In this document: positions 7,136-13,787 of the stretch, piece after piece
How the letters are laid out: each line of letters opens with the position of its first letter
How positions within the stretch are numbered: position 1 is the stretch's first letter
NCBI GenBank assembly: GCA_030691225.1
Contig: JAUYES010000807.1
Span: forward strand, 1-13,787
Source: Holophaga sp.
Lineage (GTDB): Bacteria > Acidobacteriota > Holophagae > Holophagales > Holophagaceae
Reading direction: 5' to 3'
DNA length: 13,787 bases
Translations under genes and position numbers: made by a program
The notes under the pieces: model-generated
What the model was told of the DNA's origin: nothing
What the model saw: only the letters and a program-made list of their open reading frames with translations
Database searches by the model: none

Positions 7136-7936
7136 TTAGCCCCGAGGCACGTCGATTCGAGAATCCAAGCTGGATGGCATTCCTTGGAACGAACGCGGGA
7201 CAGCGTTTCTCCTGAGATGCAGCAAAAATTCCGTGTTGCCTTCTCCACCCAGAATGGGGCTGACCGCCAACCCTTGCGGCGCCATGTCCGTGGTGGCAAA
7301 AAAGGCCCAAATCTCCCGACACACGCGTTCATGGACTCCTGGATCTCGCACGATGCCACCACTGCCCACATCGTCCCGGCCCGCTTCAAATTGGGGTTTC
7401 ACCAATAGCACGGCCTCAGCGTCTGCCGTGAGGCTGGCGAACACGGGCGGAATGGCGATCCGCAGCGAGATGAAACTGAGATCGGCTACCAGAAGGCGGC
7501 AGCGATCAGGAATGCGATGGGCTTCCCAATTGCGCAAATTTTCCTGTTCCATGGAAACGACGCGACGATCGCTGCGCATTTTCCAGTGCAGCTGGTTGGT
7601 GCCCACATCCACGGCGTAGACCTTGGTGGCGCCCTTCTGGAGCAGGCAATCGGTGAAGCCGCCGGTGGATGCACCTGCATCGAAGCAGATCCATCCTTCG
7701 GGATTGAGGCCGAAGGTTTCCAGCGCACCTGCCAGTTTTAGGCCGCCCCGACTCACGAAGGGCAGGGCCTCGCCGCGCAGGCGAATGGTGGCGTCATCGG
7801 CAATGGCGGTGCCAGCCTTGGTGATGGGGCGATCCTCCACCAGCACATCCCCGGCCAGGATGCGGGCCTGAGCCTGGGCCCGGGAATCGCAGAAACCACG
7901 CTGCACTAGGAGGAGATCGAGGCGGGACTTGGGCAT
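7136..7936 (-). CDS. tlyA: TlyA-family rRNA 2'-O-methyltransferase (hemolysin A-like)
   Basis: This 266-residue protein matches TlyA, a SAM-dependent cytidine 2'-O-methyltransferase. In mycobacteria TlyA modifies 16S and 23S rRNA and influences capreomycin sensitivity; the older name hemolysin A reflects a side activity. Residues 1-60 are an S4 RNA-binding domain (MPKSRLDLLLVQRG at the N-terminus). The linker SRGGLKLAGAL (62-72) follows. The Rossmann methyltransferase has its SAM motif at FDAGASTGGFTDCLL (85-99), then an acidic strand end YAVDVG, and VADLSFISLR further on. The length and domain order are typical. The start lies in a 283-base divergent region shared with miaB. No strong ribosome site precedes it, but the N-terminus matches the family start. 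It is flanked on both sides by palindromic repeat elements. Confidence 0.93.
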   Translation of the reverse strand: MPKSRLDLLLVQRGFCDSRAQAQARILAGDVLVEDRPITKAGTAIADDATIRLRGEALPFVSRGGLKLAGALETFGLNPEGWICFDAGASTGGFTDCLLQKGATKVYAVDVGTNQLHWKMRSDRRVVSMEQENLRNWEAHRIPDRCRLLVADLSFISLRIAIPPVFASLTADAEAVLLVKPQFEAGRDDVGSGGIVRDPGVHERVCREIWAFFATTDMAPQGLAVSPILGGEGNTEFLLHLRRNAVPRSFQGMPSSLDSRIDVPRG

Positions 7937-8050
7937 GGCTCAGGATAAACCGAGCGCGGCATTGCCGATAGAATGGAGCTTCGGCTTGGAGCGATTTGGC
8001 AAAAGGTCGATTCCTGAAAGCACTGGTTTTTTGAAATGCCGCTCCCATCC

Positions 8051-8172
8051 TTTTTTATCGGTGTCCATCGGTGGCTGATTTTCTTTTTTCAGTGCCAGCA
8101 ACCACGATCTGAAATAAGAAAATGCAAACTGAAAAATTGGCCACCGATGAACCCCGATGGACACCGATAAAA
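8051..8172. repeat. Inverted-repeat element with 19-bp perfect arms between tlyA and miaB
   Basis: TTTTATCGGTGTCCATCGG (8053-8071) is matched by its exact reverse complement at 8154-8172. The right side also carries a second partial copy of the inner unit: CCACCGATG occurs just before CCGATGG. The arms therefore agree further inward (CAG...TTTT...GGTGG) if a short gap is allowed. The enclosed 80 bases are AT-rich and non-coding. Short open frames here are read through the arms and are not genes. The structure resembles a dispersed palindromic intergenic repeat. From memory, similar ATCGGTGTCCATCGGTGG strings recur in unrelated bacterial genomes, but I could not confirm this. It ends 47 bases before miaB and could fold as a long hairpin in any leader transcript. 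Confidence 0.65.
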
Positions 8173-8219
8173 GCTGCTGAAACTGCTAAAAAAACAGAAA
8201 CATACAGAGGCCAAAACGC

Positions 8220-9524
8220 ATGAAGTTCCATATTGAAACCTGGGGTTGCCAGATGAACGACCACGACAGCGAAAAGCTGGCGGGGCTGCTCTTGAAAGAA
8301 GGCTATGAGTCCGTCGATACGGTGGAAGAAGCCGATGTGGTGGTACTCAATACCTGTAGCATTCGGGAAAAGGCCGTTCACAAGGTCTACACGGAGCTGG
8401 GGTACCTGCGGGAGATGAAGCAGCAGCGGCCCTTGCTCATCGGTGTAACGGGTTGTTTGGCCCAACAGGAAAAGGACGCCCTTTTCAAGCGGGCTCCGCA
8501 CATCGATTTCGTTCTAGGCACGATGGCGCTTCAGCAGTTGCCCAAGCTCGTGGAAGAAGCCCTGGCAGGGCATCGGCGAGTGATCGACACGGAGGATTAC
8601 CCGGACAACCATTTGTTCCCACCCGAAGTGACCCAGCGCCGGAGCAAGGCCAAGGCCCTCGTGACGATCATGGAGGGCTGCGACCACGCCTGCACTTATT
8701 GCGTGGTGCCCACGACCCGTGGTCAGGAGCGCAGCCGTCCCGTGGACGATATCCTGGCGGAAGTTCGATTGATGGTGGCGCAGGGCTTCCGCGAGATCGA
8801 ACTGCTGGGCCAGAATGTGAACAGCTACCGTGGTGGCAGCAGTTTTGCCGAACTTCTCGAACAGGTTGCCGCAGTCGAAGGCGTGGAATGGCTCCGCTTC
8901 ACCACCAGCCACCCCATGAACTTCACCCGTGAGTTGGCCCAGACTCTTGTTTCAAATCCAAAGGTAGCGCCCTTCCTGCACCTGCCCGTGCAGAGCGGCA
9001 GCAACGCCGTGTTGCGGCGCATGCTGCGGGGCTACACGGTGGAGGAATACCTGGAACGTCTTGGCTATCTCGGCGAAGGCCGCGCCAGGTTCGCCATTTC
9101 CACCGATATCATCGTGGGTTTCCCGGGCGAGACTGATGAGGATTTCGAAGCCACCATGCAGTTGGTGGAGCAGGTGCAATTCGATACTTCCTTCAGCTTC
9201 ATCTACAGTCCGCGCCCCGGTACGCCTGCGCTGCGACTGAAGGATGATATTCCCCATGCGGTGAAATTAGCGCGCCTCACGCGCCTGCAGCGACGTCAAA
9301 CGGAAATCACTCTGGCAAGCCATCAGCGGATTGTGGGGCAAGAGTTGGATGTCCGCATCGAGAGCCAAGGTCCCACCGAGCACGGCTACTGGATGGCCCG
9401 GACCGGGCAGTGGCAGAACGTTCATCTCGTGGCAGGCGAAGGTCGCGAACTCCCCTTCGGCGGGCTGACGCGCGCCAGAATCAACTATGCTGGGCCGCAT
9501 TTTCTGGGGGCCGAACTGGTTTGA
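8220..9524 (+). CDS. miaB: tRNA-2-methylthio-N6-dimethylallyladenosine synthase
   Basis: MiaB is a radical-SAM enzyme that adds a methylthio group to N6-isopentenyladenosine at position 37 of tRNAs reading UNN codons, which improves decoding. The 434-residue protein has all three expected parts. The N-terminal UPF0004 domain contains three cysteines for the auxiliary iron-sulfur cluster: Cys10 in WGCQMND, Cys46 in NTCSIREKA and Cys79 in VTGCLAQQ. The radical-SAM motif is GCDHACTYC (Cys154, 158, 161). A C-terminal TRAM domain covers about residues 365-434. AGAGG at 8206-8210 lies nine bases before the ATG. The gene stands alone: tlyA is divergent upstream, and the SRPBCC gene converges from downstream after 115 bases in which I see no strong terminator. 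Complete and typical. Confidence 0.98.
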   Translation: MKFHIETWGCQMNDHDSEKLAGLLLKEGYESVDTVEEADVVVLNTCSIREKAVHKVYTELGYLREMKQQRPLLIGVTGCLAQQEKDALFKRAPHIDFVLGTMALQQLPKLVEEALAGHRRVIDTEDYPDNHLFPPEVTQRRSKAKALVTIMEGCDHACTYCVVPTTRGQERSRPVDDILAEVRLMVAQGFREIELLGQNVNSYRGGSSFAELLEQVAAVEGVEWLRFTTSHPMNFTRELAQTLVSNPKVAPFLHLPVQSGSNAVLRRMLRGYTVEEYLERLGYLGEGRARFAISTDIIVGFPGETDEDFEATMQLVEQVQFDTSFSFIYSPRPGTPALRLKDDIPHAVKLARLTRLQRRQTEITLASHQRIVGQELDVRIESQGPTEHGYWMARTGQWQNVHLVAGEGRELPFGGLTRARINYAGPHFLGAELV

Positions 9525-9639
9525 TGGCGCACTGCGACGAGGTGGCTGCGGGCGATATCCCACATGCTTTGCGCTTCACCGTGCAGGCCGAGTTGGTTCA
9601 GGAAAAGGGTATGCTGATAGCGGTTCCGTCGTCTGCCAG

Positions 9640-10095
9640 TCAGCTAAACAGCTTTGCGATGACTTTTTGCCGAAACTGAAATATCCCTTCGATATCTCGA
9701 CGGAGGTAGATCGCTGTGACGATCCGTCCGAGAAGCCCAAAGGGCGCACGGTAGCGAACACAATCGTGAATGCGCGTACCGCCATCGGGAAGATCTTCAA
9801 AGCGATGGGTGTGATGCCACAGGGCGTAGGGGCCGAGCACTTGGCGATCGGTAAAGCGTTCGCCTTCTTGCCAGGATTCAATGAGAGTTCGCCAGCGCAT
9901 GGGCAGGCCACGAACCCGCAATTGGTACTCAAACAAGGCACCTTCGCCACGGGGCAAGGGTTCGGGGGTCAGAATTCGGAAGTTCAGCCAAGGCGGCGTG
10001 AGTTTTTCCAAATTCGCAGGGTTGCTGAAGAAGGCGAAGACCTCGGCCCTGGGCCTGGGCACATCCTGATGGGCGATAAAAATTTCTTCTCGCAT
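9640..10095 (-). CDS. SRPBCC-fold ligand-binding protein (polyketide cyclase/COQ10-like)
   Basis: This 151-residue protein has the SRPBCC (START/Bet v1) helix-grip pattern. It starts with a strand, then VPRPRAEVFAFFSNPANLEKLTPPWLNFRI, the classical start helix of the family. Central strands lead to WRTLIESWQEGERFTDRQ, and FEDLPDGGTRIHDCVRYRAPFG precedes the long C-terminal helix. Such proteins bind hydrophobic ligands; the ligand here is unknown. Its start codon overlaps the stop of the upstream TIGR01777 epimerase by one base (TGATG), so the two are translationally coupled. In many bacteria this domain and the epimerase domain sit side by side or in one polypeptide, which supports a shared task. 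The molecular function is not established in the family. Confidence 0.86.
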   Translation of the reverse strand: MREEIFIAHQDVPRPRAEVFAFFSNPANLEKLTPPWLNFRILTPEPLPRGEGALFEYQLRVRGLPMRWRTLIESWQEGERFTDRQVLGPYALWHHTHRFEDLPDGGTRIHDCVRYRAPFGLLGRIVTAIYLRRDIEGIFQFRQKVIAKLFS

Positions 10096-11003
10096 CAGAG
10101 CAGATCCTCCAGGCTTTCTTCGATGGTGGGAAAACGAAATTGGAATCCGAGGGCCTGGGCCTTGGCGGGGAGGACATAAGCGCCACCCAGCAGCATGGGC
10201 TCCGCCATTTCACCCACGAGAAGTTTTAGGGCCGTTGCGGTGATGAACCCCGGAATGGGCCATACGGGCCGATGTAGGCGTTTAGCGATGTGCCGTGTCA
10301 GCTCCGCGTTGCTGCACGGATGGGGCGAGGTGGCGTTCATGACGCCCGTATAGGCCGGATTTTCGATGGCTTCCAGGATCAGGCTCACTACGTCCTCGAT
10401 GTGAATCCAACTGAAGCCTTGGCGACCCGTGCCCAAGGCGGTACCGGCAAAGTATCGAATAGGTAGAACTATTTTTTCGAGGGCACCGCCCTCCCGAGCC
10501 AGCACCACGCCCAGGCGCAGCTTGATCACCCGGAGGCCCAACGCCCCGTCGGCGGCAGCTTCCCACCGTTGACAGAGCTCCGCCAGGAACCCGGTGCCCG
10601 GCAAGTGGTGTTCATCCACCGGGGTTGTGGCGTGGGTGCCATAGATGCCGATGGCGCTGGCATTCACAAAGACAGGCGGGGGATTTTTGGCGATCGCCAA
10701 GGCTTCCACCAATCGCTGCGTGGGGTTGATCCGACTTTCGAGAAGGGCCGCCTTGCGAGCCTGACTCCACCGATGATCCGCAATGCCTTCTCCTGCCAGG
10801 TTGATGAGGGCCGAGGCGCCTTCTAGAAGGTCGGGCAGATCGTCCCATCCGTGAATTTGGATGGACGAATCACCGCTGGGCTGAGGGCTGCGGCTCAAGA
10901 TGTGGACATTCCAACCTTGCCTCACCAGAGCCTGCGTCAAGTGGGTGCCGACCAATCCGGTACCCCCGGCAATAACGATTCCTTTGCCTGCCTGGGTACC
11001 CAT
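10095..11003 (-). CDS. TIGR01777 (YfcH/SulA-like) family NAD(P)-dependent epimerase
   Basis: This 302-residue protein belongs to the extended short-chain dehydrogenase superfamily. The nucleotide-binding glycine motif is GGTGLVG (residues 13-19), reached through the strand GIVIA. Family-typical segments follow: ALINLAGEGIADHRW, ESRINPTQRLVEAL, and VNASAIGIYG, where the catalytic tyrosine is expected. Next come KLRLGVVLAREGGAL, FSWIHIEDVV and NATSPHP. The C-terminal end FRFPTIEESLEDLL is also typical. Members are often labelled cell-division inhibitor SulA homologues, a name that rests on weak evidence; their substrate is unknown. GGGAG lies five bases before the ATG. The gene is first in a two-gene unit with the SRPBCC gene and diverges from the nitroreductase gene across 162 bases. 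Confidence 0.92.
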   Translation of the reverse strand: MGTQAGKGIVIAGGTGLVGTHLTQALVRQGWNVHILSRSPQPSGDSSIQIHGWDDLPDLLEGASALINLAGEGIADHRWSQARKAALLESRINPTQRLVEALAIAKNPPPVFVNASAIGIYGTHATTPVDEHHLPGTGFLAELCQRWEAAADGALGLRVIKLRLGVVLAREGGALEKIVLPIRYFAGTALGTGRQGFSWIHIEDVVSLILEAIENPAYTGVMNATSPHPCSNAELTRHIAKRLHRPVWPIPGFITATALKLLVGEMAEPMLLGGAYVLPAKAQALGFQFRFPTIEESLEDLL

Positions 11004-11156
11004 GAAACTCCCTTGGCTGTTGGATGCCGCAATCCTGCCAGCCTGTCACAAATGCTCTGGGTAGAGAAACAAAGCCAATGTCTGACAAAATCAGGCAGGT
11101 TTGGGTTCAAGGCCCCTCCTGCTGCTACGCTTTCTCGTATCCCTGTGATTGATTCC

Positions 11157-11162
11157 GGAGGT
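11157..11162 (+). promoter_or_regulatory. Ribosome binding site of the nitroreductase gene
   Basis: GGAGGT is the only good Shine-Dalgarno match here. It lies three bases before ATG 11166 and twelve before ATG 11175, so neither spacing is ideal. It rules out the much earlier in-frame ATG at 10851, which would run antisense through the epimerase gene. Confidence 0.6.
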
Positions 11163-11165
11163 TCC

Positions 11166-11786
11166 ATGGATGGCATGAACGCACTTTTGACACGCCGCAG
11201 CATTCGGGTCTTTCGCCCTGAAGCTGTGGAACCGGAAGCGATCCGTTTGATGTTGGAAGGCGCTATGTATGCACCTTCCGCAGGCAATCAGGAACCCTGG
11301 CGCTTCGTTTTGATTCAAGACCCCGCCATGCTCACTTCCATCGCCAATGATCATCCCTATGCATCCGCCTTGGAATCAGCGCCCCTGGCCATTCTCGTTT
11401 GTGCCGCCACCCGTGATCTGCCTCACCCGGATTTCTGGGGTGTGGATTGCGCCGCTGCCACCCAGAACCTGATGCTGGCCGCCCATATGCAGGGCCTGGG
11501 CTCCGTTTGGATCGGTCTCTATCCCAAGCGGGAGCGCATGGCCACTCTGTCGCGCTTGCTGCACCTGCCCGAAGATGTGGAACCCTTTGCCCTGATTCCG
11601 GTGGGATATCCCATGGAACGCCCCGAGCAACCCGAGCGCTATCACGCCGAATGGATTCGCTCCGAGCGTTGGTTTGATGCCTGGACCTTTGGTCGCGTCG
11701 ATCTGAGCGCCAAGGCCCAACAAGAAGAAGCCGAGCGCAAGAAAGCCGCCGCCGTAAAGCGTTTGGATTCTGGCCTGCACGATTAA
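11166..11786 (+). CDS. Nitroreductase-family FMN oxidoreductase
   Basis: This 206-residue protein belongs to the nitroreductase superfamily, whose members bind FMN and reduce nitro-compounds, quinones or other substrates with NAD(P)H, usually as dimers. The N-terminal FMN-phosphate segment is TRRSIRVFRPEAVEPEAI. It is followed by APSAGNQEPWRF, which contacts the flavin. The middle segment DFWGVDCAAATQNLMLAAHMQGLGSVWIGLYP and the late FALIPVGYP are also diagnostic. These match the subgroup often called nitroreductase-like family 5. A charged Lys/Glu/Ala-rich tail (about residues 183-206) extends past the usual end. ATG 11175 is an alternative start that would remove three residues. The gene diverges from the epimerase pair and converges on parE with only 12 bases between them. 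Its physiological substrate cannot be told from sequence. Confidence 0.92.
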   Translation: MDGMNALLTRRSIRVFRPEAVEPEAIRLMLEGAMYAPSAGNQEPWRFVLIQDPAMLTSIANDHPYASALESAPLAILVCAATRDLPHPDFWGVDCAAATQNLMLAAHMQGLGSVWIGLYPKRERMATLSRLLHLPEDVEPFALIPVGYPMERPEQPERYHAEWIRSERWFDAWTFGRVDLSAKAQQEEAERKKAAAVKRLDSGLHD

Positions 11787-11788
11787 GT

Positions 11789-11809
11789 CGAACGCCTGTT
11801 ACAGGTTCG
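11789..11809. terminator. Hairpin at the nitroreductase/parE convergent junction
   Basis: CGAACGCCTG (11789-11798) can pair with CAGGTTCG (11802-11809) around a TTA loop if a two-base bulge is allowed. It spans the gap between two converging genes and includes the parE stop codon. There is no T-run on either side, so a role in bidirectional termination is only possible. Confidence 0.3.
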
Positions 11810-12095
11810 CTAGTAGTAATCGACGTTCCGTTCGGATCACGACAAGGACGATTACCGTCTGATCGCGCAATTGATAAATGATCCGACAGGGAGGCACGAC
11901 CCTTTCGCGGAAGGGGGAATCCTCCAGTTCGGGCACTGTTCGCCCCGCGAGGGGAAATTCGGCAAGCCCATCTGCGGCCTGGAATATCTTTTGGGCAAGG
12001 GCTCGGGCAGCATCGGGGTTATCGAAGGCGATGTAATCCAAAATGTCGCGCAGGTGGACCTTTGCGCGGTCAGTCCAGAGCACTTTTAAAGCCAT
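11799..12095 (-). CDS. parE: ParE/RelE-superfamily toxin of a type II toxin-antitoxin pair
   Basis: This 98-residue protein has the ParE/RelE toxin fold. The N-terminus is LKVLWTDRAKVHLRDILDYIAFDNPDAAR: a first strand, then two helices. The middle is GLAEFPLAGRTVPELE, a very common ParE/YoeB-family string. It continues with FRERVVPPCRIIYQLRDQTVIVLVVIRTERR, the central sheet with conserved arginines. ParE members poison DNA gyrase, while RelE-like members cut mRNA on the ribosome. The GR-x-VPE pattern and length favour ParE-like, but the target cannot be settled by eye. The gene begins inside the antitoxin gene (10-base overlap), so it is translationally coupled and made after its antitoxin. 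Confidence 0.88.
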   Translation of the reverse strand: MALKVLWTDRAKVHLRDILDYIAFDNPDAARALAQKIFQAADGLAEFPLAGRTVPELEDSPFRERVVPPCRIIYQLRDQTVIVLVVIRTERRLLLANL

Positions 12096-12358
12096 TTGGT
12101 GAACTCTGCTTTAACGTTTTCGTGCGGAGTCAGGCGGCCTTCGGCCACATCCTGCATTCCCAGGGCGATTTTTTCTAGCAGATCCAGGCGACGGTTAAGC
12201 ATGTCCCAACTCTCAGGATCCACGATCACCCCAGCGGCCTGTCCGCGATCAGTAACCAGGAAGGCTGTGTGCTTCTCTCTAGCTTCCAGGAAAGCCTCGG
12301 GTGTGTGGCGGCGCAGATCGGTGAGGGATTTTTGAATCAGCGGCAAGCGGTGGTTCAT
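12086..12358 (-). CDS. Phd/YefM-family antitoxin
   Basis: This 90-residue antitoxin is paired with the ParE-like toxin that overlaps its 3' end by ten bases. The N-terminal DNA-binding Phd domain reads SLTDLRRHTPEAFLEA. HTAFLVTDRGQAAGVIVDPESWDML follows, the classic Phd/YefM sheet-and-helix signature. A flexible C-terminal tail (about residues 60-90) would bind and neutralise the toxin. I place the start at the ATG ending at 12358, because AGGAG at 12365-12369 lies six bases before it and the family begins there. A longer frame reaches an ATG that overlaps the dnaE stop (ATGA, 12424-12427), but the added 23 residues match nothing in the family. Such antitoxins usually repress their own promoter. 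Confidence 0.87.
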   Translation of the reverse strand: MNHRLPLIQKSLTDLRRHTPEAFLEAREKHTAFLVTDRGQAAGVIVDPESWDMLNRRLDLLEKIALGMQDVAEGRLTPHENVKAEFTKWL

Positions 12359-12364
12359 GGCCAA

Positions 12365-12369
12365 CTCCT
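12365..12369 (-). promoter_or_regulatory. Ribosome binding site deciding the antitoxin start
   Basis: AGGAG on the minus strand lies six bases upstream of the ATG at 12358. It favours this start over the upstream ATG that overlaps the dnaE stop. Confidence 0.65.
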
Positions 12370-12376
12370 GGAGGAA

Positions 12377-12394
12377 GTTTAACCTAAGTTCAAC
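12377..12394 (-). promoter_or_regulatory. Candidate toxin-antitoxin operator (two 7-mers, 11 bp apart)
   Basis: GTTTAAC (12377-12383) and GTTCAAC (12388-12394) form a near-perfect direct repeat with an 11-base period, about one helical turn. They lie just upstream of the antitoxin ribosome site in the 65-base gap after dnaE. Antitoxins of this kind autoregulate from such sites. The call rests on pattern and position only, and one base differs between the copies. Confidence 0.3.
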
Positions 12395-12423
12395 ATCTGG
12401 CTGTTCTGTTTCAAACCCAAAGC

Positions 12424-13787
12424 TCATGCCACTTCCAGCACCCTCAGCCCATCTTGCAGAACACTTTTTCCCTGTACCGGCAGGATTTCGCCCACCTGGT
12501 ACGGGCGTCCCCGTTTGCGGAAGACGTCGGGAAAGGCCACGGCCTCCACGAGACCGGTTTCATCTTCAAGGGTGAGGAACTGCATGCGTTCACCGCGTTC
12601 GGTAGGGACGACTTTTTCGGCCACTACCAAGGCCCAGAAGCGCAGAAATTTGCCCGTTTTGGCGATATCGGCGGCGCGTTGGGGGCCGTTGCCGTGGCGG
12701 TAGCGCTTGAGGGCCGCAGGGTGAATTTCCAGGGTCAGGTCGAGGCTTTCCATTTCCAGATCCGCCCGGTCAAAGGGATCGGTGGGGCGAGGGCGGACGC
12801 CGGGTGGTATGCCACCCAGGCGTGTCCACAGCAGCCGAGTGCGGTCGCCATCTGGAGCCCAGCGATCGAAGGTGCCCGCCGCGCAGAGGGCTTCCACCGT
12901 GGGCAGGCTCAGCTTCGTGCGGCTCAGTAGTTCATCGAGGTTCGCAAAGGGGCCATTCTGCTGGCGCTCGGCGAGCATGGCCTGCACTTCATCCTGCTTG
13001 GTGCCTTTTACCTGCATGAGGCCCACGCGCAGACCTTGCTCACCTTCGGCGACGAAGGGCCAGTGGGAGGCGTTGGCGTCGGGGCCGCGCACCACGATGC
13101 GGTGGCGCCGGGCATCACCCAGGTAAGCGATGGCGGGGTAGAAGCCGCCCTGGTTGGTGATGACGGAAGCAAAAAATACCGCGGGGTGATGGGCCTTGAT
13201 GCAGGCGCTCTCGAAGCTCACCTGGGCGTAGCTGGCCGAATGGGGTTTGCAGAAGGAATAGCCCTGGAAGGTGCGGATCATGTCCCAGGCTTCGTCTGTC
13301 ACGGTTTGTGGCACGTCTTTGGTGGCGCAGCCGCTGCGGAAGCGCCGCTCGAAAATGGGTAGCTTGGCCTCGCAATCGTTTTTGCCCAAGAGTTTGCGCA
13401 GTTGGTCGGCCTCGAAGTGGCTCCAGCCCGCCAGTTCCACGCAGACCTTGATGACGTCTTCCTGGTACACCAGCACGCCGAAACTTTCGGAGAGCAGGCT
13501 GGCGAACACGGGATTTGAGGGCTCGAAGGCTTCTTCGCCTCGGCAGCGCTTCACGTAGCGATCGATCCAGCGGGAAGCCGCGGGGCGGATGAGGCTGGAG
13601 TGGATGACCAGGGTTTCGAAATCGCCTTTGTGGATCCGCTGCTGCAACTGGCGTGTGGCGGGGCTTTCCACGTAGAAAACGCCGATGCTATCGCCCACCG
13701 CCAGCAGTTGTTGAGTGGCGAGATCGGCCCGGGCATGGGTGCCGGGTTCCTTGGCCACGCGATCCCCGAGCACCGCGTAGGCATCGC
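12424..13787 (-). CDS. dnaE: DNA polymerase III alpha subunit, non-classical DnaE (5' end outside window)
   Basis: This is the C-terminal 454 codons of a family C DNA polymerase. The frame stays open to the right edge (DAYAVLGDRV at the edge), so the PHP domain and the catalytic aspartates of the palm lie outside. Visible parts are the fingers region (GVFYVESPATRQL, LIRPAASRWIDRY, LVYQEDVIKVCVELAGWS), the segment GYSFCKPHSASYAQVSFES, then NQGGFYPAIAYLGDARR. Next are a helix-hairpin-helix region (GPFANLDELLSRTKLSLPTVEALCAAGTFDRW) and a C-terminal OB-fold domain (RFWALVVAEKVVPTERGERMQFLTLEDETGLVEAVAFP). The GGFY-x-ARR segment is shared with error-prone DnaE2/ImuC-type enzymes. The SFCKPHSASYA segment is closer to a third group found beside imuB in Acidobacteria and Deltaproteobacteria. 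It is probably a repair or mutagenesis polymerase rather than the main replicase. The antitoxin gene begins 65 bases after its stop. Confidence 0.9.
   Translation of the reverse strand, partial: DAYAVLGDRVAKEPGTHARADLATQQLLAVGDSIGVFYVESPATRQLQQRIHKGDFETLVIHSSLIRPAASRWIDRYVKRCRGEEAFEPSNPVFASLLSESFGVLVYQEDVIKVCVELAGWSHFEADQLRKLLGKNDCEAKLPIFERRFRSGCATKDVPQTVTDEAWDMIRTFQGYSFCKPHSASYAQVSFESACIKAHHPAVFFASVITNQGGFYPAIAYLGDARRHRIVVRGPDANASHWPFVAEGEQGLRVGLMQVKGTKQDEVQAMLAERQQNGPFANLDELLSRTKLSLPTVEALCAAGTFDRWAPDGDRTRLLWTRLGGIPPGVRPRPTDPFDRADLEMESLDLTLEIHPAALKRYRHGNGPQRAADIAKTGKFLRFWALVVAEKVVPTERGERMQFLTLEDETGLVEAVAFPDVFRKRGRPYQVGEILPVQGKSVLQDGLRVLEVA

Noticed and set aside
6885..7215. Short plus-strand frames in the intergenic repeat region
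   Set aside because: They read through palindromic arms, lack ribosome sites and have no family resemblance.
7940..8164. A 74-residue minus-strand frame in the tlyA-miaB gap
   Set aside because: Most of it is translated inverted-repeat sequence, so it is a repeat artefact rather than a gene.
9525..9639. Possible terminator between miaB and the SRPBCC gene
   Set aside because: Only a 5-bp stem with a loop of about 20 bases could be found and no T-run. Too weak to list.
9487..10179. A 230-residue plus-strand frame across the miaB end and SRPBCC gene
   Set aside because: It overlaps two well-supported genes and its translation has no coherent domain.
10851..11165. N-terminal extension of the nitroreductase to an ATG at 10851
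   Set aside because: The added 105 residues run antisense through the epimerase gene. The family start and ribosome site are at 11166.
12359..12427. Longer antitoxin start overlapping the dnaE stop (ATGA)
   Set aside because: The extra 23 residues do not fit the Phd family, and a good ribosome site serves ATG 12358. Kept only as an alternative.

Overview
The window looks like ordinary chromosomal DNA from a GC-rich, Gram-negative-type bacterium. The evidence is housekeeping genes, lipoprotein-like signals, and a non-classical DnaE polymerase of the kind common in Acidobacteriota and deltaproteobacterial lineages. My best guess is Acidobacteriota, possibly Holophagae (Geothrix/Holophaga-like), but this rests on remembered protein similarity and has low confidence. 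I see no prophage, transposase, integrase, CRISPR array, rRNA or tRNA.

Layout. Bases 1-3889 (+ strand) hold the 3' end of polA (DNA polymerase I), then purD (purine synthesis), a 6-phosphofructokinase two bases behind purD, and a small membrane-anchored protein of unknown function. Bases 3956-6818 (+) hold a MocR/GntR-type regulator whose aminotransferase domain seems to have lost the PLP-binding lysine. After it comes a predicted exported parallel beta-helix protein. Between these two genes lies a direct repeat (CTGTACC twice, 24 bp apart) that could be the regulator's operator. Bases 6819-7135 are non-coding and contain a composite of nested inverted repeats. tlyA (rRNA 2'-O-methyltransferase) lies on the - strand at 7136-7936. 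Bases 7937-8219 are a divergent intergenic region with a second, unrelated element that has 19-bp perfect inverted arms. miaB (tRNA methylthiotransferase) follows on the + strand.

Bases 9640-11003 (-) hold a translationally coupled pair: a TIGR01777/YfcH-type epimerase followed by an SRPBCC-domain protein. A nitroreductase is divergent from the pair at 11166-11786 (+). Bases 11799-12358 (-) encode a ParE toxin and Phd antitoxin, overlapping by 10 bp. They sit directly downstream of a dnaE-family polymerase gene that runs off the right edge (12424-13787, -).

Most genes are recognisable core metabolism, replication and RNA modification. The items most worth a second look are the lysine-less MocR-like protein with its possible operator and exported beta-helix neighbour, the two palindromic elements on either side of tlyA, and the mixed substrate signature of the phosphofructokinase. 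I did not find convincing evidence of a new multi-gene system. The MocR-like/beta-helix locus is the closest candidate.
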